The notes: a model not told the origin generated them from the letters alone. Positions 1 to 9,686 are shown, counted from the first letter of the stretch. The stretch is DNA of 46,250 bases from Lutibacter sp. (GCA_021647265.1 JAKIVA010000019.1:1-46250), one strand, 5' to 3'. Numbers and translations are program-made.

Positions 1-696
1 GGTTTTGGGGAAAAACTACCTGAAGTTGCACGAAAAATAATTGAAAATTATACCATTTTAGAAGACGAAAAGCGTACTGAAAAAGAAAAATACAGATTGA
101 TAGTGCAAGCTATTGCTATGGTGTTACTTATAATTGGTTTGGCATTGCATCTAGCACCTGTTGGATTTATAGGTTTGGCTTTAATTGTATTTCAAACTGC
201 ATTTATGGGCATAACAGATGAGCATCATATTGGTCCTGCTTTTGAAGAGGCATTGCCTTTTACAGCTTTATTAGTAGTGTTTTTTGTTATAGTAGCTATG
301 ATTCATGACCAACATTTGTTTAAACCAGTTATTGAATGGGCACTATCTATGGAGCCTTCAACGCAACCAACGATGTTTTATATTGCCAATGGGTTACTGT
401 CTGCTATTAGCGATAATGTTTTTGTTGCAACTGTTTATATAAATGAAATTCAAGCTTCATTTAATGCCGGCGAATTATCCAGAGCACAATATGAAAAATT
501 AGCAATTGCAATTAATACAGGTACAAACTTACCAAGTGTTGCAACACCAAATGGTCAGGCAGCATTTTTATTTTTACTTACTTCTGCATTGGCACCTTTA
601 ATTAATTTATCTTACGGAAGAATGGTGAAAATGGCTTTTCCGTATGCAATTGTATTAGGAGGTGTAGGCTTATTATGTGTTATGTATTTACTGTAA
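1..696 (+). CDS. nhaB: Na+/H+ antiporter NhaB, C-terminal part (5' truncated by window edge)
   Basis: The frame is open from base 1, so the gene begins before the window; the ATA/TTG codons near 97 are internal. The visible 231 residues are the C-terminal part of an NhaB-type sodium/proton antiporter, an inner-membrane protein that exports Na+ in exchange for H+. Recognition rests on two blocks close to E. coli NhaB: SDNVFVATVYI followed by NTGTNLPSVATPNGQAAF, and ALAPLINLSYGRMVKMAFPY near the C-terminus. Four to five hydrophobic segments are visible, and a charged cytoplasmic loop lies at codons 1-32. The gene ends convergently with the porin gene, separated by a large hairpin block. Product assignment is firm; the missing N-terminal half cannot be judged. 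Confidence 0.93.
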   Translation, partial: GFGEKLPEVARKIIENYTILEDEKRTEKEKYRLIVQAIAMVLLIIGLALHLAPVGFIGLALIVFQTAFMGITDEHHIGPAFEEALPFTALLVVFFVIVAMIHDQHLFKPVIEWALSMEPSTQPTMFYIANGLLSAISDNVFVATVYINEIQASFNAGELSRAQYEKLAIAINTGTNLPSVATPNGQAAFLFLLTSALAPLINLSYGRMVKMAFPYAIVLGGVGLLCVMYLL

Positions 697-720
697 ATCA
701 AGTATATATAATAGTATTGT

Positions 721-880
721 AAAAAGAGGCTTTCTAAAAAGTCGCAAAATTTGTCATTCTAAACCTGCCAGCAGCAGACGGGCTTATTTCAGAATCTCAT
801 CATGCTGATTATCAGTCATTATGAGAACCTGAAACAGGTTCAGGTTGACGTAAATTACACTTTTTAGAAAGCCTCTTTTT
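721..880. terminator. Long inverted repeat between convergent genes, probable bidirectional terminator
   Basis: A perfect 21-bp inverted repeat has its left arm at 721-741, starting AAAAAGAGGC, and its right arm at 860-880, ending GCCTCTTTTT. It lies between the 3' ends of nhaB and the minus-strand porin gene. The A-rich outer edge on one side and T-rich edge on the other would give a U-tract to transcripts from either direction. The 118-nt interior contains a separate palindromic repeat. The arms are seen directly; termination is inferred. Confidence 0.7.
753..850. repeat. Composite dispersed palindromic repeat inside the terminator loop
   Basis: The loop of the long inverted repeat holds smaller dyads. 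GTCATTCT at 753-760 faces AGAATCTCAT at 791-800, and an 8-bp perfect stem pairs 826-833 (AACCTGAA) with 839-846 (TTCAGGTT). The segment resembles the short palindromes containing a GTCATTCTGAGCCTGTC-like core that are scattered through flavobacterial genomes; related pieces occur here at 38739 and 40349. The element looks degenerate or composite. Confidence 0.55.
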
Positions 881-919
881 TATTTGGTGATTTAGTTCAA
901 ATCTTTTAAATCAAATGAT

Positions 920-2128
920 TTAAAAAGCAACTTGAAATTTCATTTGAAAGATATTGCTATTTCCTATAGATACTAATTTTGCTGAAGTATAGTCAAAACT
1001 AAATTTTGTAGCTGGATTTAAATGCCAGTTAACACCAATAGTCATATCATTCAAAATTCCTCCTTCAATAGATTTATCAGAATAATCAGTAGAAGAAAAT
1101 CTTGCAACAAGCTCAATAGCTCCAATTCCTTTTCCTGTTGGATTGAAATTAGATTTTGGAGAAACTCTTTTAAAATATCCTACTTTTTTAGAATAGTTTT
1201 TATGTTCACCTGTAAGAAAATAACTTGCTTCGATGTAGTAACCATAAAAATTATAATTTTCTACTAATTTTTTTCGATTAACTTTAGAATGAATGTATTC
1301 TGACTGAAGCGAGAAAGGGTTAAGCACTAAAGCTGCTTCAAAACCGGTTAATTGAACATTATCAACTAAATCTATCATTCCCGTATTAATATAGCTAGTA
1401 AGTAAGTGAGCTTCGGGTCTCGACTCTAAGCTGTATTTACTTTCGTCAGGAGTTCTATAACTATAGGCCAATCCTAAATGTAAAAGTTTATTTTTTTCGT
1501 TGTTAAAAACAGGTAGTACTGTAATTCTACCCGTAAAATTATAGTTATTTCCTACACTTGTTTTGCCAAAGTTATCAGTATCTCTAAATGTACCAATAGC
1601 CCAAGTAATATTTTCATTAAAAGCAGTATTAGAAAACATAAAACCATTATTTCTTCCAGGTGTTATATCAAAATTTGAAGCACGTTCAATAAATGACATG
1701 TCGTTACTACTATTGTATTGGTCAAGACCAAAAGGTTCTTTAAAGTGTCCAATAGTAAATTTTCCTACAATAGGTAATTTATCAATTGAAATGTGAATGT
1801 CTTTAACTGTAGTTGATCCTCCTGCGAATTCAAGTTGTAATTTATAGCTAATAAAATTATAGAGAGTACCAGCATTGTAAAAGCGAATTCTTCTAAATTC
1901 TGAACCGTTAATTGGTTTCCCAAATAAGTTGTCAATAGTTTCATCTTGGGAAGTAAAAGACCAATGTTGTTGAATTCGACCACCAAATTTCATTTTAAAA
2001 TTACCATCATTACTTTCTAAATGATACCCTTTATTCCAAAACGATTTAAATTTTTGAGTTTCTTGTGCACGAATAAGAAAAAAATTAATTACAAAAAGAA
2101 TTCCTGAAAAAAACAGTTTCTTCATCAT
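920..2128 (-). CDS. OprO/OprP-family outer-membrane porin
   Basis: The 402-residue protein has a Sec signal peptide (MMKKLFFSGILFVINFFLIRAQ, cleavage after about residue 21). The mature protein is a predicted beta-barrel of alternating short amphipathic strands ending in FQMKFQVAF, the C-terminal aromatic signature of outer-membrane proteins. The segments FGGRIQQHW, FRRIRFYNAGTLYN and IGHFKEPFGLDQYNSSNDMSFIERA match the phosphate-selective porin O/P family (PF07396). In Pseudomonas that family carries phosphate or polyphosphate, but the substrate in Bacteroidota is generally unknown. The gene lies 5 bp downstream of tsaD on the same strand and is probably co-transcribed. ATG at 2128 and ATG at 2125 are both possible starts. 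Confidence 0.88.
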   Translation of the reverse strand: MMKKLFFSGILFVINFFLIRAQETQKFKSFWNKGYHLESNDGNFKMKFGGRIQQHWSFTSQDETIDNLFGKPINGSEFRRIRFYNAGTLYNFISYKLQLEFAGGSTTVKDIHISIDKLPIVGKFTIGHFKEPFGLDQYNSSNDMSFIERASNFDITPGRNNGFMFSNTAFNENITWAIGTFRDTDNFGKTSVGNNYNFTGRITVLPVFNNEKNKLLHLGLAYSYRTPDESKYSLESRPEAHLLTSYINTGMIDLVDNVQLTGFEAALVLNPFSLQSEYIHSKVNRKKLVENYNFYGYYIEASYFLTGEHKNYSKKVGYFKRVSPKSNFNPTGKGIGAIELVARFSSTDYSDKSIEGGILNDMTIGVNWHLNPATKFSFDYTSAKLVSIGNSNIFQMKFQVAF

Positions 2129-2133
2129 TATGA

Positions 2134-3168
2134 TTAATTTTCGTTAACTTTTAATCTTGCAGTAGCAGTCGTTTTTTGATTTGAAAAGTTGTCCTCTAAA
2201 TATTTGAGATAACCTACAATAGCTATCATACCAGCATTATCGGTTGTGTATTCAAACTTTGGAATATAAGTTTTCCACCCTAATTTTTCTTCGTAAGATT
2301 TTAAAACGGTTCTTATTTCTGAATTTGCACTTACACCACCCGCAATAGCAACATGCTTAATCTTAGTTTCGTTAACGGCTTTTTTTAGTTTATCAAATAA
2401 AATTTCAACAATAGTGTATTGAATGGATGCACAAATATCATCTATATTTTCTTTAATAAAAGTAGGATTTTCTTTCGTTTTTTTCTGAATAAAATAGAGA
2501 ATAGCAGTTTTTAAACCACTGAAGCTAAAATTTAATTTATCAACTTTTGGTTTTGTAAATTTAAAAGCTTTTGGGTTTCCTTTTTTTGCATGTTTATCTA
2601 TTAAAGGTCCTCCAGGGTACGGTAATCCAAGAATTTTAGCTGATTTGTCAAAAGCTTCACCAACAGCATCATCTAGAGTTTCTCCAAGGATTTCCATTTT
2701 AAAGTAATTAGAGATTTTTACAATTTGGGTATGCCCACCACTGATGGTTAAACATAAAAATGGGAATGATGGTTTTTGTTGTTTTTCCTCTTCAATAAAA
2801 TGAGCTAAAACGTGTCCCTGCATATGGTTAACAGCTATTAAAGGAATGTTTAAAGCTAGAGAAAGTGATTTAGCAAATGAGCTTCCAACCAATAATGAAC
2901 CCATTAATCCAGGTCCACGTGTAAAAGCTATGGCATTTAAGTCTTTTTTGTCGATATTTGCTTGTTGAATTGCCTGTTGAATTACAGGTACAATATTTTG
3001 TTGATGTGCACGGGATGCTAATTCAGGAACAACACCGCCATATTTAGCGTGAATTTCTTGAGTAGCTATAACATTTGATAGTATTTTACCGTTGCATATA
3101 ACAGCGGCACTTGTATCATCACAGGAAGATTCAATACCGAGAATGTAAATGGGTTTATTTTTAATCAT
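2134..3168 (-). CDS. tsaD: tRNA N6-adenosine threonylcarbamoyltransferase TsaD
   Basis: TsaD transfers the threonylcarbamoyl group from TC-AMP to A37 of ANN-decoding tRNAs (t6A), together with TsaB and TsaE. The 344 residues are a full-length ASKHA-fold protein. GIESSCDDTS lies at 11-20, the metal-binding HMQGH at 115-119 supplies the two conserved histidines (E. coli H111/H115), and SGGHTQIV, the GGVSANSEIR block and the late DNAGMIA motif are all intact. The ATG at 3168 places GIESS at the usual distance from the N-terminus. The gene is divergent from tamB, with 108 bp between their first ATGs, and is followed 5 bp later by the porin gene. Confidence 0.97.
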   Translation of the reverse strand: MIKNKPIYILGIESSCDDTSAAVICNGKILSNVIATQEIHAKYGGVVPELASRAHQQNIVPVIQQAIQQANIDKKDLNAIAFTRGPGLMGSLLVGSSFAKSLSLALNIPLIAVNHMQGHVLAHFIEEEKQQKPSFPFLCLTISGGHTQIVKISNYFKMEILGETLDDAVGEAFDKSAKILGLPYPGGPLIDKHAKKGNPKAFKFTKPKVDKLNFSFSGLKTAILYFIQKKTKENPTFIKENIDDICASIQYTIVEILFDKLKKAVNETKIKHVAIAGGVSANSEIRTVLKSYEEKLGWKTYIPKFEYTTDNAGMIAIVGYLKYLEDNFSNQKTTATARLKVNEN

Positions 3169-3276
3169 TTAGTAACAAATTAAGGCACGAAAGTTGCCAT
3201 AAAAAAAGCAAATTTAGAACATATCAAACGAATTAAAAAAATAGTTGTTAAAATTTTACTCGTACTACTTCTTTTT

Positions 3277-6200
3277 ATGGCTGTAGTAAGTATATTATTG
3301 TCTATACCTACTGTTCAAACTAAGTTGGGTAAAACAGCTACAAGCTACCTGCAAAAAGAGTTTGATGTTGAAATTAATGTTGATAAAGTTGATTTGTCTT
3401 TTTTAGGAAACGTTCAACTTAAGAATATTTTAATAAAAAACCACCATGCTGACACTTTAGTTTATGTTCAAAACTTAACTACTTCTGTTTTTAGTTATCG
3501 TAATATGATACATAGCAAATTGAATTTTGGGCAAATTTCATTAAACGGTTTTATTTTAAATATAAATACATACAAGGGCGAATCCGATGATGCTTTAACC
3601 ATATTTGTAGATAAATTTGATGATGGAATTCAAACTGATAAACCTTCAGTATTTTTATTAACCTCAACAAATTTAAACCTAAAAAATGGTTATGTTGAAG
3701 TTATTGATTATAATAAATTAACAGACAACCCTTTATTTTTTAAAAATATTAGTGGAGTTACTAAAAATTTTAAAATACAAGGGCCAAATGTATACACTAA
3801 AATAATAGATTTAAGTTTTGTTGAAAACCATTCATTAAAAGTGAAAAGTTTATCGAGTGATTTTACATACACCAAAAAATACATGTATTTTTTAAATACA
3901 CAGTTAACAACTGAGGTTTCTTCAATTTTAACAGATATAATTTTTACGTATAAAAGAGAAGATTTTTCCGATTTTAATAATAAAGTTAAAATTGAAGCAA
4001 ATGTTAAAAAAGCAACAGTTTCATTGAGAGATTTGAAAAACTTTTACAATGAGATAGGAACAAATGATGTGTTGCACTTTACAACAAAAATTACAGGAAC
4101 CTTAAATGATTTTACAACTGAAAACCTTAAATTAATAACAGATAAGCAAGCAATAATTAGGGGAACTTTAAATTTTAAAAATTCATTTAATCAAGAGAAT
4201 GGATTTTCATTAGATGCAAATTTAACAAATTTAACATCAGATTATTATCATTTAAAAACGCTATTACCAAATATCTTAGGAAAAACATTGCCATCTTCCT
4301 TTAAAAAATTAGGTAGATTTACCATAATTGGTAAAACATATTTAACGCCAAATTTAATCAATGCTCAAATAACAATAAATACCGATATTGGTACCACAAT
4401 ATCAGATTTAAAATTAACAAATATTGACAATATAGATGAGGCTTCTTATTTAGGGCACATTAAAATTATTGATTTTGAGTTGGGGAAAATTTTAGACGAC
4501 CCTTTAATTGGTCAGTTATCTATGGAAGCAGATGTTGATGGTGAAGGATTTACTTTGGAAAATATAAATACCTCAGTAAAAGGAACTGTATCTAAACATC
4601 AATATAAAAATTATACATATAGTAACATTACCATTAATGGAGTTGTAAGAAATAAACACTTTAATGGTGAAATGGAAGTGAATGATAAAAATATAAAGCT
4701 TAATTTCAATGGTCTAGCTAATTTTTCTTCAGATATTTATACCTTTAATTTTAAAGCTCTTGTAGATTATTGTGACCTTAACAAACTTAACCTTTTTAAA
4801 CGTGATAGTATTTCAAATATAAAAGGAGACATTGATATAAATGTTAAAGGAAATTCATTTGATGATTTGGTTGGAGCCATAAACTTTAAAAACTCACTAT
4901 ATACAAACCAAAAACAAGATTATTTTTTTAAAGATTTTAATATTACTTCATCATTTAAAGATAGTATTAGAACAATTACAGTTAATTCTTCAGAAATAAT
5001 AAATGGAAATATTAAAGGAATATTTAAATTTAATGAATTAAGTAAGTTAGCTCAAAATTCATTAGGAAGCATTTATTCAAATTACAAACCGTTTGAGGTT
5101 ACAACAGGTCAATTTTTAGATTTTAAATTTAAAATTCATAACAAAATTGTAGAAGTTTTTGACCCCGAAATAACACTTTCTACAAATACGTTGATTAAAG
5201 GTGAAGTAAATTCTGATGATAATTTATTTAAATTAACTATTAAATCACCTAAAATTGAAGCCTATACAACAGTTATTAAAAATTTAAATTTACAAATAGA
5301 TAATAAAAACCCATTTTTTAACACCCAACTTCAAGTAACTAAAATTCACACAAAATACTATGATATTGCGAAGTTACATTTAGTAAATAAAACACTGAAT
5401 GATACGTTGTATTTTAGAACTCAATTTAAAGGAGGGATTAACAATACAGAAGATTACAATTTATCATTTTATCATACATTTAACAAAGAAAATAAATCTG
5501 TTTTTGGAGTTCAAAAGTCGGATTTAACATTCAAAAATAACAAATGGGTGATAAACCCAGCAAATAATTTTGAAAATAAAATAGTATATGAAAACAAAAC
5601 AAAGACATATAAAATCAATCCATTTTTAATAACCTCTAAACAACAGCAAATTATTTTTCTTGGTGAAATAAATGACTCTATTTCAAAGCAGTTGAAATTT
5701 AATTTTAAAAATGTAAAATTAGCAAATATTACGCCAAATATTGATAGTTTAAATTTAAAAGGAACCATAAATGGGACATTAAACTATAATCAATTACAAA
5801 AACAGGTGCAACCATCCGCAAATTTGCTTATATCAAATTTTGACATAAACAACTCAAAGCAAGGAGATTTAAAAATAAAAATTGAAGGGGAAAATTCATT
5901 AAAAAAATACACTCTTGATATTTCATTAGAACGAGATAGCAATATTAATTTGAATGCAAATGGAAGTATTGATTTTACAACAAAAAAACCTAAAATAGAT
6001 GTAACTGTAGATTTTAATGAATTTAAATTAGATGCTTTTAGCCCTTTAGGAGAAGGAATAATTAGTGATATCAGAGGGTTTGTATATGGTAATGCACATT
6101 TAACAGGGTTATTAAATAACCCAACAATGGAAGGTGATTTGTATTTAGATGAAGCCGGTTTGTCATTCCCATACATCAACGTTAACTATGATTTTGAAGG

Positions 6201-7695
6201 AACGAGTATTATTGGGTTAAAAGACCAAAAATTTATTTTTGAAGATATAACCCTAAAAGATAAAATTTACAATACAAAAGGGACTTTGACAGGGGTTTTG
6301 AAACATCAAAATTTTGATAATTGGAACTTAGATTTGAAATTAATTACAAATAATCTTTTAGTGCTAAATACAGTTGAAAAAGAAAATTCAATTTATTATG
6401 GAACTGGGTTTATAAGTGGAAATGCAACCATTAAAGGGCCAACAGATAAATTGGTAATTGATGTTGTTGGAAAAACAAAAAAAAATACCCATTTTGTAAT
6501 ACCAATTAGCGATGTTAAAACGGTTGAAAGTTCTCAATTGATACGGTTTGTTAATAAAAACAAACAGGAGGAGAATGAGGAAAAAAGGAAAGCATTTCTC
6601 TCAGAAAAATTAAAAGGATTAACACTAAACTTTAATATTGAAGTTACAAAAGATGCTATTGTTGAAATGGTATTAGATAAGGCAACAGGAAGCTATTTAA
6701 AAGGAAGTGGAACAGGAAATTTACAGTTGGAATTAGATACCAAAGATAAGTTTGATATGTACGGAGATTTTGTTGTGGATAACGGTGTGTATAATTTTAA
6801 ATATGGAGGGTTTATAAATAAACCATTTAAAGTAAAAAAAGGAGGTACTATCTCTTGGAGCGGAGATCCATATACGGCTGAAATTAATATTGAAGCTATT
6901 TATAGAGTGTCAGCAAACCCAAAATCTTTATTAGAAAACATCACTACCAATCGGAAAATTCCAATTGATTTAGTTACTCGATTTTCAGGAGAATTATTTA
7001 ATTCCCAGCGTGAGTTTGATATTGAAATTCCTAACTCTAGCTCTACAGTAGCATCAGAGTTGGCATTTAAATTAAATAATAATGATAAAAATATAAAAAC
7101 TATTCATTTTATGGCACTACTAGTCTCAGGTAGTTTTTATAATGAAAATGATATAAGTGTGAATAGTAATGCTGCGTTGTATGGTACCGGATTTGATTTG
7201 CTTTCAAATGCTTTCGATAATATTTTCAATCAGGGAGACAGTCGCTTCAAACTAAAACCTGTGTATACGGTTGGAGAAAAAAATAAAATAGATAATTTAA
7301 ATATTGATGATCAATTAGCCATAGCTCTCGACTTTCAGGTAAACGACCGAATTATAATTAACGGAAAAGTAGGTGTACCAATTGGTTCAAAAAAACAATC
7401 AAATGTTGTAGGTGAAGTTAATATTGAATTTTTAATGAATGAAGAAGGAACCTTACGTTCCTCAGTTTTTAATAGGCAAAATGAAATTCAATATACAGAA
7501 GAAGAAGAAGGATATACACAAGGTGTGGGTATGACTTACCAAATAGATTTTGATAATGGAAAAGAATTATTAGAGAAATTAAGTTTAAAAAAGAGAAAAA
7601 CAGATTCAATTAGTACAATAAAGATAATTGATACTCTTAAAGTAGAAAATCAATTATTAAAGTTTAAAAATAAAAACAAACATAAAAATGAATAA
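3277..7695 (+). CDS. tamB: TamB-family translocation/assembly module protein (inner-membrane-anchored, DUF490)
   Basis: This 1472-residue protein belongs to the TamB/DUF490 family of bridge-like periplasmic proteins, implicated in outer-membrane protein assembly and phospholipid transport between membranes. It has long repetitive beta-rich stretches throughout and the conserved C-terminal TamB domain over roughly the last 450 residues, e.g. GGTISWSGDPYTAEINIEA. The start is uncertain. ATG 3277 is the first ATG but falls inside the signal-anchor helix: the open frame continues upstream to a stop at 3181 and encodes KRIKKIVVKILLVLLLF directly before it. The complete anchor therefore needs a non-ATG start, for example ATA 3199 or ATT 3232. 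The 3' end overlaps the next gene by 8 bp, suggesting translational coupling. Confidence 0.9.
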   Translation: MAVVSILLSIPTVQTKLGKTATSYLQKEFDVEINVDKVDLSFLGNVQLKNILIKNHHADTLVYVQNLTTSVFSYRNMIHSKLNFGQISLNGFILNINTYKGESDDALTIFVDKFDDGIQTDKPSVFLLTSTNLNLKNGYVEVIDYNKLTDNPLFFKNISGVTKNFKIQGPNVYTKIIDLSFVENHSLKVKSLSSDFTYTKKYMYFLNTQLTTEVSSILTDIIFTYKREDFSDFNNKVKIEANVKKATVSLRDLKNFYNEIGTNDVLHFTTKITGTLNDFTTENLKLITDKQAIIRGTLNFKNSFNQENGFSLDANLTNLTSDYYHLKTLLPNILGKTLPSSFKKLGRFTIIGKTYLTPNLINAQITINTDIGTTISDLKLTNIDNIDEASYLGHIKIIDFELGKILDDPLIGQLSMEADVDGEGFTLENINTSVKGTVSKHQYKNYTYSNITINGVVRNKHFNGEMEVNDKNIKLNFNGLANFSSDIYTFNFKALVDYCDLNKLNLFKRDSISNIKGDIDINVKGNSFDDLVGAINFKNSLYTNQKQDYFFKDFNITSSFKDSIRTITVNSSEIINGNIKGIFKFNELSKLAQNSLGSIYSNYKPFEVTTGQFLDFKFKIHNKIVEVFDPEITLSTNTLIKGEVNSDDNLFKLTIKSPKIEAYTTVIKNLNLQIDNKNPFFNTQLQVTKIHTKYYDIAKLHLVNKTLNDTLYFRTQFKGGINNTEDYNLSFYHTFNKENKSVFGVQKSDLTFKNNKWVINPANNFENKIVYENKTKTYKINPFLITSKQQQIIFLGEINDSISKQLKFNFKNVKLANITPNIDSLNLKGTINGTLNYNQLQKQVQPSANLLISNFDINNSKQGDLKIKIEGENSLKKYTLDISLERDSNINLNANGSIDFTTKKPKIDVTVDFNEFKLDAFSPLGEGIISDIRGFVYGNAHLTGLLNNPTMEGDLYLDEAGLSFPYINVNYDFEGTSIIGLKDQKFIFEDITLKDKIYNTKGTLTGVLKHQNFDNWNLDLKLITNNLLVLNTVEKENSIYYGTGFISGNATIKGPTDKLVIDVVGKTKKNTHFVIPISDVKTVESSQLIRFVNKNKQEENEEKRKAFLSEKLKGLTLNFNIEVTKDAIVEMVLDKATGSYLKGSGTGNLQLELDTKDKFDMYGDFVVDNGVYNFKYGGFINKPFKVKKGGTISWSGDPYTAEINIEAIYRVSANPKSLLENITTNRKIPIDLVTRFSGELFNSQREFDIEIPNSSSTVASELAFKLNNNDKNIKTIHFMALLVSGSFYNENDISVNSNAALYGTGFDLLSNAFDNIFNQGDSRFKLKPVYTVGEKNKIDNLNIDDQLAIALDFQVNDRIIINGKVGVPIGSKKQSNVVGEVNIEFLMNEEGTLRSSVFNRQNEIQYTEEEEGYTQGVGMTYQIDFDNGKELLEKLSLKKRKTDSISTIKIIDTLKVENQLLKFKNKNKHKNE

Positions 7696-8590
7696 ACCAA
7701 CATTGGTAATATTAGCAGCAGGAATAGGTAGTCGTTACGGAGGATTAAAACAATTAGATACATTTACACCACAAGGAGATACTATATTAGATTTTTCAAT
7801 TTATGATGCAATTCAGGCAGGTTTTGGAAAAGTAGTATTTATTATTAGAAAAAGTATTGAAAAAGACTTTAAAGCATTTTTTAATAAAAAGTTGGAAGGA
7901 AAGATCGAAGTAGTATACGTTTATCAGGAGATAGACAATATTCCAGAAAGGTTTAAAGATAATAATAGGGAAAAGCCGTGGGGTACGGGTCATGCATTAT
8001 TAATGGCTAAAGAGGTGGTTAAAGAAAATTTTGCGGTGATTAATGCTGATGATTTTTATGGTAAAGAAGCTTTTGAAGTTATGGCTAAATCATTGAAAAA
8101 AATGGATGAAAATTCATACAATTTTAATATGATGGGATATATCTTAAAAAATACAATTTCTAATTATGGCTCTGTTTCAAGAGGTGAATGTAAAGTTGAT
8201 GAAAAAGGATATTTAACGGGTATCACAGAACGCACACATATTGAAAAAATAAACGGAGTGCTTAAATTTAAAGATGAAAATGGAAATTTCACTCCAATAG
8301 CTGAAGATACCATTGTATCTATGAACTTTTTTGGGTTTACACCAAAGTATTTTGAAATTTCTGAAAGTTTATTTGAAAATTTTTTAGAAAAAAATTATAA
8401 AGAACCAAAAGCAGAGTTTTTTATTCCATTAGTACTGAACCACATTATTGTAAATAATATAGCTACAATGGAAGTTTTAAAATCAAATGCACGTTGGTTT
8501 GGAGTTACCTATAAACAAGATAAAGAACATGTAACTTTTGAGATTCAGAAATTAAAAGATAAAGGAATTTACCCGAAAAATTTATGGTAA
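7688..8590 (+). CDS. NDP-sugar pyrophosphorylase-like nucleotidyltransferase
   Basis: The protein of 300 residues belongs to the nucleotidyltransferase (NTP_transferase, GT-A-like) family, which activates a sugar 1-phosphate with an NTP. It shows the N-terminal signature LAAGIGSRYGGLKQLD (9-24) with the conserved G-G-LK pattern, GTGHALLMAKEVV for base/sugar binding, and the metal-binding INADDFYG (about 118-125). There is no C-terminal hexapeptide acyltransferase domain. The nucleotide and sugar specificity cannot be read from the sequence. The start codon lies within the last codons of tamB (8-bp overlap), so expression is probably coupled to tamB; a role in envelope glycan synthesis is plausible from that context but is inference only. 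Confidence 0.85.
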   Translation: MNKPTLVILAAGIGSRYGGLKQLDTFTPQGDTILDFSIYDAIQAGFGKVVFIIRKSIEKDFKAFFNKKLEGKIEVVYVYQEIDNIPERFKDNNREKPWGTGHALLMAKEVVKENFAVINADDFYGKEAFEVMAKSLKKMDENSYNFNMMGYILKNTISNYGSVSRGECKVDEKGYLTGITERTHIEKINGVLKFKDENGNFTPIAEDTIVSMNFFGFTPKYFEISESLFENFLEKNYKEPKAEFFIPLVLNHIIVNNIATMEVLKSNARWFGVTYKQDKEHVTFEIQKLKDKGIYPKNLW

Positions 8591-8648
8591 TAAAGAACAA
8601 ATAAAATTAATTTCAATTAAAAGTTAATTTTCATTCAAAATTAAGTCA

Positions 8649-8656
8649 TAATTTTG
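8649..8656 (+). promoter_or_regulatory. Candidate Bacteroidota -7 box upstream of pfkA
   Basis: TAATTTTG matches the Bacteroidota -7 consensus TAnnTTTG exactly and ends 11 bp before the pfkA ATG. No clear TTG -33 element is visible about 20 bp further upstream, so this is a weak call. If used, the 5' leader would be very short. Confidence 0.35.
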
Positions 8657-8667
8657 TCTTTCGACTT

Positions 8668-9654
8668 ATGGGGAAAAAAATTAAAAAAATAGGAGTAATG
8701 ACTTCAGGTGGTGATGCACCAGGTATGAATGCAGCCATTAGAGCAGTAGTTAGAGCATGCTCATATTACAATGTTGATTGCGTTGGCGTTTATAGAGGTT
8801 ATCAAGGTTTAATTGATGGCGATTTTGAAAACCTATCTGCTCGCCATGTAAGTAATATTATAAACAGAGGTGGTACTATTCTTAAAACGGCAAGATCTAA
8901 TGAGTTTAGAACTAAAGAAGGAAGAGCGAAAGCATATAAGCACCTTAAAAATGCTAAAATTGATGCTTTAGTGTTGATTGGAGGAGATGGGACTTTTACA
9001 GGAGGAATGGTATTTAATAATGAATATGATTTTCCTTGCATTGGTATTCCAGGAACTATAGATAATGATATTTTTGGAACAAACTATACTATTGGGTTTG
9101 ATACAGCACTCAACACAGTTGTTGAAGTTATTGATAAAATAAGGGATACTGCAAGTTCACATAACAGATTATTTTTTGTTGAAGTTATGGGAAGAGACGC
9201 AGGTTTTATAGCCTTAAATGCTGGTGTTGGGGCAGGTGCTGAAGAAATTTTAATTCCAGAAGAAGATATGGGTTTAGGTCGCTTATTGGAATCATTGAAA
9301 CGCAGTAAACGCTCTGGGAAATCATCTAGTATTGTTGTTGTCGCAGAAGGAGATAAAATTGGTAAAAATGTTTTTGAATTAGCAGATTATGTTGAGGAAA
9401 ACTTAAAGCAATATGAAGTTAGAGTATCTGTTTTGGGCCATATGCAGCGAGGGGGTTCACCTAGTTGTTTTGACCGTGTTTTGGCTAGTAGGTTAGGTGT
9501 AAGCGCCGTTGAACTACTGTTAGACGGTAAAACTAATTTAATGGTTGGTTTAATAAATAATAAAGTTCAAACTACCGATTTGGAAAAAGCTGTAAAAGGG
9601 CATCATACTATAAATAGAGAATTATTAAGAGTTAGTGATATAATGTCTATATAA
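8668..9654 (+). CDS. pfkA: ATP-dependent 6-phosphofructokinase
   Basis: PfkA phosphorylates fructose 6-phosphate to fructose 1,6-bisphosphate, the committed step of glycolysis. The 328 residues match the short bacterial ATP-PFK. TSGGDAPGMNAAIRA is at 12-26. GGDGT at 105-109 has Gly where pyrophosphate-dependent enzymes have Asp, which points to ATP. The catalytic PGTIDND is at 128-134 and the substrate-binding MGRDAGF at 174-180. It is followed after 32 bp by gapA, then by mgsA, so three enzymes of upper and lower glycolysis and its methylglyoxal bypass lie together. A candidate -7 box lies just upstream. Confidence 0.97.
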   Translation: MGKKIKKIGVMTSGGDAPGMNAAIRAVVRACSYYNVDCVGVYRGYQGLIDGDFENLSARHVSNIINRGGTILKTARSNEFRTKEGRAKAYKHLKNAKIDALVLIGGDGTFTGGMVFNNEYDFPCIGIPGTIDNDIFGTNYTIGFDTALNTVVEVIDKIRDTASSHNRLFFVEVMGRDAGFIALNAGVGAGAEEILIPEEDMGLGRLLESLKRSKRSGKSSSIVVVAEGDKIGKNVFELADYVEENLKQYEVRVSVLGHMQRGGSPSCFDRVLASRLGVSAVELLLDGKTNLMVGLINNKVQTTDLEKAVKGHHTINRELLRVSDIMSI

Positions 9655-9686
9655 TATAAAATTTCAAATAGATTAGAACATATAAT

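Noticed and set aside
97..99. TTG at 97 as a start codon for the first gene
   Set aside because: The frame is open from base 1 and the residues before it continue the NhaB match (LPEVARKI), so this is an internal codon.
3169..3200. Minus-strand -7 box for tsaD (TTAATTTG)
   Set aside because: Seven of eight bases match but it lies only a few bases from the start codon and has no -33 partner.
5790..6179. 129-codon minus-strand frame inside tamB (and a smaller one at 5511-5768)
   Set aside because: Lies wholly within the intact tamB frame, has no family features and no independent promoter.
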